Origin: Monoplex corrugatus
Taxonomy: Eukaryota; Mollusca; Gastropoda; Littorinimorpha; Ranellidae
Direction of reading: 5' to 3'
DNA: 64,000 nt
Assembly (NCBI GenBank): GCA_030674185.1
Contig: CM060307.1
Span: 46,373,681-46,437,680 of the forward strand
The first letter of the stretch is position 1, and the number at the start of each line of letters is the position of its first letter. The notes beneath the pieces are model-generated. The model was given only the letters and a program-made list of their open reading frames with translations. It had not been told where the DNA came from and made no database searches. Shown piece after piece: positions 34,575 through 47,300 of this stretch. The position numbers and the translations under genes were made by a program.

Positions 34575-37500
34575 CTGTGAACATACATGCACACACAAAC
34601 ACACATGCACAAGCATACACACAAATGCGCGCACGCACGCACGCACGCAAGCACACACATACACACACACGTGTAAATCTACAACTGACTGAATTCAAGT
34701 CAAGCTGAGATTATAGTCACTGTGGCATAGATACCACATGAAAATGGAAGATGTTAATGCCTTTAAAAAACCTGAAAATATGTCCGAAGTTGTTAGTTAG
34801 CTTCATGCACAATTACCATTTCTAACACGCTATCCCAGCTAGCTCTATTGTCCATCTAGGTCAGAATTTCAGTCGTAGTGACATCAATGGGCCGCATTAT
34901 GGTACAGCTAATCAATGTCCTTCCCATCTGACAAGCCTTTATTCAATTTCTTTGTGTCATTCCTGGTCATGCCCTTCTGTACAGACTGTGTCAGCTATCT
35001 CTGTTGTTCATACGTTTTGGTTTTTACAGAAGCCTTTGAATTCAATTACTAGCTTTCATCCTAACTCAACAACCACAAGAATTTTTACATGAAGAACAGT
35101 AACATTCTGATCACAGACATTAATTCTACTTCACGACCAGTTTTTAAGACTGGCAATGCTTCATATGAAAAAAAGGGTGCAATTATCAATCAACTGGCTT
35201 GAAAATGATAGGAAGAAATGACAGAAAGCAGAGGAACAAGGCAGAAACAAAGAGAATGATAGAAAAGAGGGCATTTCTAGCACAGAATTTCCAGAAGGTG
35301 AAGATACTATCTATACTGAGAGAGCCTCTGGCATCCCCACAGGGGAAGTCAGAAATGTTAAGTACATATAGGTAAACAGGAAACAGGGAAAAACAATCCC
35401 CATTTTGTGAGACTGTTGGTTTGGTGGATTTGTGACTGTCTTGATTTGGTGGATTTTTATGCTTACAAATAGCTCCCTTTGAAAACATTGACAGCCATAC
35501 CGATTTCAACAACAAAACACACAATGTGCATGCACAACACACACATATGAACACTTGACCCTTTGACTCCTACACCCTGTCCACTATCATCCTGCAGTGT
35601 CAACCATGCTAGCAAAGCAAAAACTTAACCCTTTGATTGCCTCATCGTATCCACCAGCTTCCTGAACGAAGCTGGAGGACAGGGTGACAGAATCAAAGGA
35701 TTAAGTTTTTGCGGTTGATGGATAGGGTGCGCGAGTCAAAGGGTTAATGAACTTCTCTCTTCTTTTCTCCTTCCCCTCCTCCCTCTAGCACTCTGTTCCC
35801 AACTCACCAAACACTGCAGAAATTGACGACCTTTTTGCACCTGTCACATAGCCAGCCAGCACGCTCCATGGTGCGCGAGCACTGCGGGCAGGCCGTGTGG
35901 ATGGTGGTGGACGCCTGGTTCATCTGGCTCACCTGGGGCAGGTGGCTCAGAGAGATCACCTCATTGGCGATTGTCCATAGTTCAAAGTGGCTAAGCAAAT
36001 CTGTTCCAACATTGAGCACAAACATAGTACCTCCAATATCTTCAAAATAACGTATACAGATCAGATAGTCTAAAAATAGATTAACAGACAGACACCATAT
36101 TTACACACCTGGGGAAAATGTGCTCTTTCAAAAAAAAATATATATATAGTTGGATTATGCAACAATTTTAATATTTTCATCAGGTATGAAAAGGAACAAG
36201 AAGAAGAACAAACAGAAAAAAATAAAAGTATAGAAAGATTCAATTCCATAAGAACAGTACTTGACACTTACCAATGTAACAGAGAAACCAATTTTCCTGA
36301 GTCTCAAGGTCAATGTGAGAACGGACATGATCCCCAAGAACAATCAGCATGGAAACACATGTCTGAATATCCCCCTGTCAAACACACATACATGCTCATA
36401 AGCTTACAAATTCCTGACAAAAAAGCTGATATGATAATCAAAAATTCATAGAGTAATGAAATAGTTTGTGGAAATTTTTACAGCATGTTCACAAATTTAG
36501 TACTGTACTTTTTCATGGAATGCCTTAAATAATTAGAAGTTAAGGTTGCATCGAAGCAAGTTCAAGTCATGGCAACTGCTAAAATTGTTCGCCAATTTTC
36601 AGAAAAATATATTCAGATTCTGAAAATTAAAAGTTGGATTAAAATACACAGGTTTCATAATATCCTTATTTCTCAAATAAATAAACTTGATATCATAATA
36701 AATAGTTGCTAAATAATCAAGCATTAAAAGAGATTTTGGCACTAGACACTATGATCATGCTGCGGAAGGCAATACAAGCTCAGATCAAATGAGTTCTGAT
36801 TTCTATAGCCGATTTGTCAATCAATTTCCACCCAGAATTTTCTTATTTGCTTCTTGAAAAGTATGATTCAATAAACATTTCCATTCATTTACTTATCTAT
36901 ATTATACTTTGCATGGATTGATAGTACACTGGTTAGATATTTAAAAATACTGCTTGAATCCCTTTCAGCAACGTTCGTTCAGTGACTTCAATCACTTATA
37001 GTGCCAATTCAAAAGAAAACTATGAAAAATGATGTAGCCTATGATAATCCTTGTACTTCACAGATTCTTATGATGTATGATACGTTTACATTTGCTCCAT
37101 GGACTGGGAGATAAACACCACTAAGGTTACACAAACACCTACAAATCAAGCCCATCATGGCGCCAGAGGGCTCATATTCATACAGACTCATGTGGCCTAT
37201 CTTTGCAGTTTGCTGAAGGAGTTGCTTATGTGTGTGAATGCAAGTGTGAATTTCTCATCTGGTCTGATCATGAGCGGTTAGCAATAAACCAAGGACAAAC
37301 ACCAGTGCAGCCTTGCTTGTGTCTTCTTTGTCAGGCTGTCAAGACCACCTGCACTCTTCTCTCCCGATCTGTCCCGCATTGTTAACATCCAACACCGTCA
37401 CATTTAAATCTGTTGTAATTAACACAAAAATTATCACAAAATATGTACAGTATCTTTTTTTAAAAAAATCAAACACACACATCTATCAATCATTCTGGCA

Positions 37501-38306
37501 GATAGTATACAACTGTACTGTGCTTATCACCTCTCAAATTTACAAGAAAATCCATCAGTTTTTCTTTCAAAGCATACTGGAATAGATTCACACTGCTAGT
37601 CAGGCATAGGCATAGTCAGAAATCCAAATCAGTTATCTGGTTTCTTTTAAAGCATACTAGAAGACATTCACAACGCTATTTATGCATAGGTAATAGTTAT
37701 GACCGTCTTTTCCCTAAGAAGGCTACTACTGGAAGACCTACTCACCTGTTCAGCCAAGGAATAAATGCCCTCTATGACAACCATAGTGAAGTCAAGGGTA
37801 GGTCCACTATATATGGCAGAGCAGTCAATGTTCAGGTTGAGGTACTCCTCGCTGGGTTCAAAATCGTCTACAGGTGTCTGCAGAGGGGTGGGGAAGGCAA
37901 GGGTATCAGACTCTACTGCAGCAACCAGAACGGACTCGTGGTCTGGACGGTCAGGGGGGGCTGTGGGCCCCGTGATTTCATGACGTGGCTGGAAAGCTTC
38001 AAATGGCAACTGTGTCCACTCCTGTAAAAATAGCTAGCAATTGTAACATACAATATGATGAGGTTAGATATGCCAAGAGTTTTATTCAAATGTTACTACA
38101 TGTACACATTTTTTCTTTTCTGTATTGATGAATTTCCAAATACAGAAGATAAACTGGAGGTAACCGTTTATTTAACAGTGTTACATGTTCTACTGCATTC
38201 TAGTGTTTAAGGAAAGTAAAACTCATACATGACTATTAATACCAAAAATCACTGTGTATGTGTATGACAGCATGCGTATGTATAATGCGTGCATGTGTAT
38301 GTGAAA

Positions 38307-38397
<91 letters not shown>

Positions 38398-41300
38398 CGT
38401 GCGTGCGTGCGTGCGTGCGTGCGTGCGTGTGTGTGTGGTGTGTGTGTGTCTGTGTGTCTGTGTGTCTGTGTGCCTGTGTCTGTGTGTGTCTGTGTGTGTA
38501 TGTGTGTGTATGTATATGTGTGTTTGTGTGTCCATGTTTGTATATCTGTGTGTTTGCATATGTTCTTTGTTGGTATGGGCATACTCCTGTGATCTTTATA
38601 CCAGTGTCCAATCAGACTTGTCTTCCAGATGTTTGTTTACCTCTAATTTTGGTGTACTATAAAATACCAGCATCATACAAAAGCAGTGATGTAAAAACCA
38701 ATTTTATTTTTCATGACAGTAAACATACCTGAAGACAAAGTGTTGTCAATTTTTCAGTTCAAATATTAATACCATCCTTGCCTGTCAAGTATACACTGAT
38801 GCTTGTTGCCATATAAGTCATCATTATACCCATCTGGTCACAGCACTGCCTACTTCAGTAAATGTTTACACAACATATTTCAAAGAGGGAAACAAAACAC
38901 ATGTACAAATACACATACAGACAACAACGACAAAATCAAACAAATTTCCATTATTTCAAAAATTTGAAAAAAAATCACAGAACAGTACAATTTTTCAAGG
39001 AAACATTCTTAAAGGGACTAGGCTGTGATTTATTTTTCCAACTTTACCAACACAACGACCTTTATCAAGCTAACCAAAAAAACAAAACAAAAACCCAAAA
39101 ATCCAATATTTCGAAGAAACTATGCATTAGAATGACAAGGGATCTGCTTATTCCCCACCCCACCCCCTTTTCTCCTTCTCCTTATCTCCGTGAAAAGAAA
39201 ATACCAAAAGAAATACACACTTCAAACAACACAAGACAGAGTTCAACATACAATCAATCGTAACCACTTACCTCCCCAGGCCGCGGATTTATGCTGTGTG
39301 GATAGGGCAAGATCTCGTTGTCTCCATCACCAAAAAAGAAATCACCACTGTGACCCACTCCACTTGCAATGTTGGTCAAGCTTTCCTTGTATTCTGAGCT
39401 CTCTCCCTCCGATTCTTCGTCAGTGCCTACAATCATACTTGTTAAGTTTCTTTCAAAAATATACAAGACTCTACACATCGGATACGGACAATGAAGAATA
39501 TGACTTATTTCAATACATAAAGTAGAAACTGCCTCAAGATAAATTACCACTAGCTGATGTCTGCAACAGTAGGAATTTCACTCTTTTGTTACCAAATTTT
39601 CACAAGTTTCAAGAGTGTAGGATACATTCTTTGACAAGTTAAGAAAGTCCATGATACTAAAACTTCCATCAAATACTGAAGTTGATGGTGATGATGGATT
39701 CTCCCGTCAATTCGATGGCCGAGAAAGCAAAACCGGTCCTCATCACCTGGTGAGAGTATTTAGTAAAATACAAGACTGATCCTGGAGACAAATGTTCTTC
39801 CACAGGCACTGAATGGTAGGAGTCTTGCAACCATGGGTTTTGCTTCCAATGGTCACTCTTCTGTTGCACAGCAGCTGTTCTGAGCTGTATAAATGTGATT
39901 CTGTCCCGTGTAAAGTGCTGTTGCCATCTTACTCCATTGCAAGTACTATCTTCTCAGCTGGTGTTGAACTGATAAGATTAGCCTTCAGTTTCCTTGTATC
40001 GCTTTAGTAGTCTTCCTTGATCATGGTGTCCTTGCTTCAGCTCTCTGTACAGCAGTATCTTTGGGATGCAGCTGTCTTTGGTACAGAAATGTCCTATCCA
40101 ACTTACGTCTTCATAAAGAAATATACGTACTTTCTTTTAACTAAGACAAAACATGTTTTCTATTCATGAGCTACAATTTGATGAACACTTTCAAATCAAA
40201 CCTCCAGAAAACATATCATGTGCAAAATTTATCTGAATAGTCTTAAGTCTAGTTAATACAAGAAGCCTGATTTTATTACACACAACACACACACATACGC
40301 ATATCCACAAATAGCACAATAAACGGGCCAACTCACCAGTGCTACACTCAGCAGTTTTCTCCTTGTCATTGTCACTTCGAACCACCATCTCCTGCTCATT
40401 ATCTGGACTAGACACCGCTTTTCCTGCACAAAACAGAAAAGAAATCACAACATGTGCGAGTGCGTGAGTGTGTGTGCATGTGCATGTGCGTGTGTGTGTG
40501 CGTGTGTGTGTGCGCGTGTGTGTGTGTGTGCTGTGTGCTGTGTGCGTGTGTGTGTGTGTATAAGACAGAGAGAGAGAGGAGGAAGGGAGTGAAGGAGTGG
40601 GGTGAGTGTGAGTGTGTGTCTGTGTGTGTGAGTGCATGTGCACCAGTGCCTATGCACATGTGTGTACAACATGACACCAACAAGCCTGCAAACCAAGATT
40701 CCTTACAATTGTATAAGGGTGCTGCCCATCTCTGCCCCTTGCTGTTTTACCTTCCCTAACTAAAACGAAAGTAGGTACCCATTCACAGCTGGGTACACTG
40801 GAGGCTGCAAGCACACAAAGTTCCCCACGTGTTCCCCATATTATCTCATGAAGACAGACTGGAAGACTCCCTTTACAGCAGATTGGAAGATGAGAGCTCT
40901 ACCTCTACGCAAGCCAAACCTGTGTATATATAAATGTGAAGGAAGTCAGATACCCAGTCACAGCTGGATAAACTGGTGGTCACCAATACATAAAATTTAC
41001 CTGGGTATGATTTGCACCCAAACCCACAACATCTCATGCTGAGAGACTGAAAGTCTCCTTTTACAGGAGCTTAGAGTTTCCAGTTTATTCAGGAGGGACT
41101 CATAGCTCTTGGATAATTCCATATGTGCTCCACCTAATCCACCATCTGTTATCTGGAAGGCCTGTGCAATACTTATGTGTCTTGAAATGAAAGGGGGAGG
41201 AACACGACTTATGAAACAGAAGTCTCACACATCCAGAATGATTACAGCTTTAAGATAGGCAGCGATCGTGGGAGGAACGTGACTTACAAAACAAACGTCT

Positions 41301-44300
41301 CACACAACTAGAATGATCAGAGCTTTAAGACAGGCAGTGAACAAGCCAGAATATATTTTGTGGGCTGAGAAAAATGAAGATGAATAGACAGGGAACAGAA
41401 AAGAAAGATGACAGAAAGACTAAAGAGAAAGAAGTTGCTTAAACAGAAGCCATACAGGAAAGAGATGTTCAAGGAAAAAAGAAAAAAAGAAAGCTGAGAA
41501 AAGAGGACATTCTCAAACATATTACATCCAAAATATGGCGCCGTTATTCATCATATTTAACAATGATTTCGAGCAATCGAAAGGGGTAATCAAACCTAAA
41601 TTGTTTCAACATATTAACTAAAATATCAAAAAATTCTAAAACCAGAAAAAAAGCAGAGTGTAGCATGGGGAATGGGAGAAAAATTTAAACATACAGCACT
41701 TATCATTATCAGCATCTTTTCAAACAGAGTAAGAAATAAAAAAGAAGAAACAATTTGGAAGAGGAGTAAAGGGGGGGTGGGCACAGGGGAGATATCTGAC
41801 ACTGTTGTCATATAAAACCACAGTATCATTCTTTGCTACCTTTGTCAGGATCTGGTTTGTCAGTGGAAGGATTGAGAGCAACATTGGTTCGTGGGGTTTG
41901 CAGACCAGTGGACTTGATGGGGGTCTTTGTGTAGTAAATGTCAGCCAACAGTTGCCACATCTGCGCAATCTGTCCACGCAATCAATAAACAATCACTTTC
42001 TGTCCATACAATCAATAAACAATCACTTCTGTCCATACAATCAATAAACAATTACCTTCTGTCCATACAATCAATAAACAATCACTTTCTGTCCATACAA
42101 TCAATAAACAATCACCTTCTGTCCATACAATCAATAAACAATCACCTTCTGTCCATACAATCAATAAACAATCACCTTCTGTCCATACAATCAATAAACA
42201 ATCACCTTCTGTCCATACAATCAATAAACAATCACCTTCTGTCCATGCAATCAATAAACAATCACCTTCTGTCCATAAAATCAATAAACAATCACCTTCT
42301 GTCCATACAATCAATAAACAATCACCTTCTGTCCATGCAATCAATAAACAATCACCTTCTGTCCATAAAATCAATAAACAATCACCATCTGTCCATACAA
42401 TCAATAAACAATCACCTTTTATCCATGCAATCAATAAACAATCACCTTCTGTCCATGCAATCAATAAACAATCACCTTCTGTCCATAAAATCAATAAACA
42501 ATCACCATCTGTCCATACAATCAATAAACAATCACCTTTTATCCATGCAATCAATAAACAATTACCTTCTGTCCATACAATTAATAAACAATCACTTTCT
42601 GTCCATACAATCAATAAACAATCACCTTCTGTCCATACAATCAATAAACAATCACCTTCTGTCTATAAAATCAATAAACAATCACCTTCTGTCCATACAA
42701 TCAATAAACAATCACTTTCTGTCCATGCAATCAATAAACAATTACCTTCTGTCCATACAATCAATAAACAATCACTTTCTGTTCATACAATCAATAAACA
42801 ATCACCTTTGACAAATCAAATGTTAATCATGCATACAATCACCTTTAACAAATCAAATGTTAATCATGCATACATTATCAATGTGCAGTCTCAACTTAAG
42901 AATGAAAAATTATACAGGGCGATTTCTTTTACTGCGTGTCACTTTTTACAGCCTACACTTAAATCCCAAAGCAAAGATGCAGACAAACAAAAATACGATA
43001 CAACATAGTGATCAAGAGATACAACTTTTCCTGCTGACATGTGGCTTGTATTTAAACAGAGTGCTTTGAATCACAAGATGCGCAATTAAACAGTCTATTC
43101 CCTCCCATTTTCAATGCATTTTTGTCTAAATGGAAAGTTGGTCATGACTACACCAGTATCTATGTGTGCAATACTGAGTGTATACCAATATCTCTATGTG
43201 CAATACTGACTGTATACCAGTATCTATGAGTGCAATACTGATTGTGTACCAGTATCTATGGTGCAATACTGAGTGTATACCAGCATCTATGTGTGCAATA
43301 TTGAGTGTATACCAGTAACTGTGTGTGCAATACTGAGTGTATACCAGTACCTATGCGTGCAATACTGACTGTATACCAGTATCTATGTGTGCAATACTGA
43401 GTGTATACCAGTATCTATGTGTGCAATACTGAGTGTATACCAGTATCTGTGTGTGCAATACTGAGTGTATACCAGTACCTATGTGTGCAATACTGAGTGT
43501 ATACCAATATCTATGTGTGCAATATTGATTGTATACCAGTATCTGTGTGCAATACTGAGTGTATACCAGTATCTATGTGTGCAATATTAATTGTATACAA
43601 GTATCTATGTGTGCAATATTGAGTGTATACCAGTATCTGAGTGCAATACTGATTGTATACCAGTACCTATGTGTGCAATACTGTGTGTATACCGAATATA
43701 TGTGTGCAATACTGAGTGTATACCTGCATCTATGTGTGCAATGCTGATCACATACCACCATCCCTCAGGCAAATTCAACCTATATGGCACAGCCTGCAAA
43801 GTTTTTCCCTTGTCTTCTAACAGCAGTAATACGCTCAATGACCTTGACTGTGGAAATTGCAGCCCGAACAAAGAATACTACCAAATGTTTCTCCACAATC
43901 CTTCTTTGGCTTCTGTGCCCTATCCCCGTCTCTGTCCTCATTTTACCCTGTCTCCTAATTCCAGATCTCTAATTCTTTCTTTGAGCCAATAAAAGTCAAG
44001 GATCTAAGACATGGACCATTACATTTAGCTCCAAGCTTAAAAACACAATGACAGTTATGCAGGATGTGATGACAGTTAAGTCCAGCTTACAACTTTCGGT
44101 CAAGTGCAGCTCACAATCTTCCATCATTTTTCAGAAACCTGAAGGATGTGATCTACATAGCTGAAACAGCATCTTCAAATTTCATAAAGTTAATGCTTGT
44201 GGCTCTTTTAGGTCCAGTCAAAATGCAGTGAGAGAGAGAGAGAGACCATGCGCACGCGCATGTGTGTGTGTGAGTGTAGTGTGAGTGTGAGTGTGAGTGT

Positions 44301-44322
44301 GAGTGTGAGTGTGAGTGCGTGA

Positions 44323-44377
<55 letters not shown>

Positions 44378-47300
44378 CGCGCGCACATGTGCGCAAGTGT
44401 GTGTGGACACATAAACAAAACAAACTCCACACTGATGAATGAAAAACGTTATTTATGATTCACTAATGTATCGGTGTATGTATCCGACTGTGCTTGTACT
44501 GCACCGATATACTGACAAAGCAACCCTCATCCTTTTTTTTTTCCTTTTTGTTTGGTGTGCAATGAGCATTCTCTGACATGGACTGTTCATCCTATATAAA
44601 TGAAATTATTATTATTGTTAATGTCAACATTTATAGGACATTTTATGAGGCAAGAGAAATTAGAGCACCTAGTCACAACAGGAAAGCTGGAGGGAAAGAG
44701 AGCATCAGGTAGACCCAGGGAGAAAATATTGGACAGACTTGCAGGGTGGATGAGGACAGAGAGGGTGGGAGATGTACTTGCAGCAACAAGGGATAGATTC
44801 GTATGGAGGGCCACGATTGCCAACATTATGCGGCAGGGCACATGATGATGATGATTGTTAATGTCATGACATAACACGAAGATCTTCTTATGTGTCATGC
44901 AAGTCACCCCAAAACATGGACAGCATACTCACTTACCACACCACACAAGATGTACCTGATGTTTGTTGATAGTGGCAGCAATGGCAGAGTTATGGCGACA
45001 AAGTTCTTCCGTGCTCTGTCCTGTCAGGCGATACTTCTTGGCAAATTCTAGGAAACTTCCCATGCCCATGTCTTGGGATGCCAGTCGCAGCGCACTGTTC
45101 AAGTCCTGTTCAGAATACATGGGACAAGACGAAGTACTGGTTATTGTTATTTTTGTTTAATGCCCAGCTGACTACATAGGGCCATATCAGTTGTTTCAAA
45201 ACATACACAATACTTCAACATGAACAAAAAGGAAAAGAAAATTAAGTACACATATCAATGCATTCATGCACATAATCTAAGGAGATGCCCCTGGCTTTGG
45301 CCACTCCATCAAACTTATCGCACAGGGGATTTAAAGAACATACCTGAAAACAAATTGAAGCATAAGTAGGGACACTAAAACATATATAAAAATGGACCTA
45401 AATCACCTAAAATTGCTTCCACATATCTCATTTCCCTAGAACTAAAAATGCACTTAATACATGTACCCAATTATCAATCCTAAGAAAAAGTATGTAAGAC
45501 CTTATCGAACACGTACAGGTGAATGAACCAGCCAGGTAGAAAATGATAGGAAGAAATGACAGAAAGCAAAGGAATAAGGAAGAAACAGAGAGAATGGCAG
45601 AAAAGAGTAAATTTCTGGTACAGAATTTTCAACAGGGGGGGGGGGGGGGGGGGGGGGATACTGTTTATACTGAAAGAGCCCCTGGCACCCCCATTGGGCA
45701 GAAAGTATTGGTTGAAATCACTGAATCCATGATGGATACATGTAGCACTCAGGATGTATTCATCCACTCATGGTGGCCTACTACTGTGTAACACTCAGGA
45801 TGTATTCATTCACTCATAGTGGCCTACTACTGTGTAACATTCAACATGTATTCATTCACTCATAGTGGCCTACTACTGTGTAACACTCATGATGTATTCA
45901 TTCACTCATGGTGGCCTACTACTGTGTAACACTCAGGATGTATTCATCCACTCATAGTGGCCTACTACTGCGTAACACTCAGGATGTATTCATCCACTCA
46001 TGATGGCCTACTACTGTGTAACACTCAGGATGTATTCATCCACTCATGGTGGCCTACTACTGTGTAACACTCAGGATGTATTCATCCACTCATGGTGGCC
46101 TACTACTGTGTAACACTCAGATGTATTCATTCACTCATGGTGGCCTACTACTGTGTAACACATCAGGATGTATTCATCCACTCATGGTGGCCTACTACTG
46201 TGTAACACTCAGGATGTATTCATCCACTCATGGTGGCCTACTACTGTGTAACACTCAGGATGTATTCATCCACTCATGGTGCCTACTACTGTGTAACATT
46301 CAGATGTATTCATCACTCATGGTAGCCTACTACTGTGTAACTCAGATGTATTCATTCATCATGGTGGCCTACTACTGTGTATTACTCAGGATGTATTCAT
46401 TCATTCATGGTGGCCTACTACTGTGTAACACTCAGGATGTATTCGTTCATTCATGGTGGCCTACTACTGTGTAACACTCAGGAGTATCGTTCATCGTGGC
46501 TACTATGTATCACTCAGATGTATCTTACATCATGGCTAACATCATGCCAGCTGCTTTTTGCAGACAGACCAAGTCAACAAACATGATGATTACAGAGTTC
46601 TTTTTGCATTTCACTGGAGGTCTCACCATCATCATCAAAAACAATCAATACAGAAAGCAGTTCTCTAGCTACATGAAATTAAAGCACACAACATCATCTC
46701 AGAGGGCAACTCCTCAACATCTTCAGATAACGGATCTCCCAAAACATCACAGATGACAAGCCTTCCACAACATCCTATAGACAAGTCTCAGCAAAGGGTG
46801 TGACCTGCCTATTGTCACAGAGTGTGAGAGCAAAAGTGCAGAGGTTAGAACCTCACCATGATGGACAATGGCTTTGCTTATATACACTCCATATGATGCG
46901 ATCACAGGGGGGTGGGGGCATGTTCGCCAATGTTATATGGTATGGCGCATGATGATGACGATCATATGATCACAGAATTGTACTCTGCACAACTGAACAC
47001 TCGTGATTATACTTGCTATGGTGTGACTTAGAGGCAGTAGCTATTAGTTCATCACTTATGGTCACACAAGACAATTGCAAGACATGGTTTCTCAAGACAC
47101 CCCTCGAACAAGTACAATTACATGTAACATTTTGCAGAACAACTTTATTAAATTAAGCCCGTGTTAGCGAAAGAGAAGATTATATTGTTTCATAGAGTCA
47201 TCTTAGTGGATATGTTAATTTCTGAGGTAAACTGAATTTCATGAACCACACCCAATTATTATCATCATAATGAATACATAATAGCTGATGTCATTCAAAG

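Noticed and set aside
41927..42811. Long open frames (294 codons +, 210 codons -) as protein genes or a CRISPR-like array
   Set aside because: The whole stretch is one 30-bp minisatellite without variable spacers, in an intron of an animal gene. The open frames exist only because the unit length is a multiple of three and has no stop in one frame.
45270..45343. Possible extra WDR24 exon ([18 protein letters not shown]) with acceptor TTTTCAG
   Set aside because: No convincing donor, no similarity to WDR24, and it adjoins what looks like a dispersed repeat end. Exons 47995-48134 and 44956-45105 join directly in phase 0.
46046..46586. Plus-strand open frame of 142 codons
   Set aside because: Translation of the 46-bp minisatellite.
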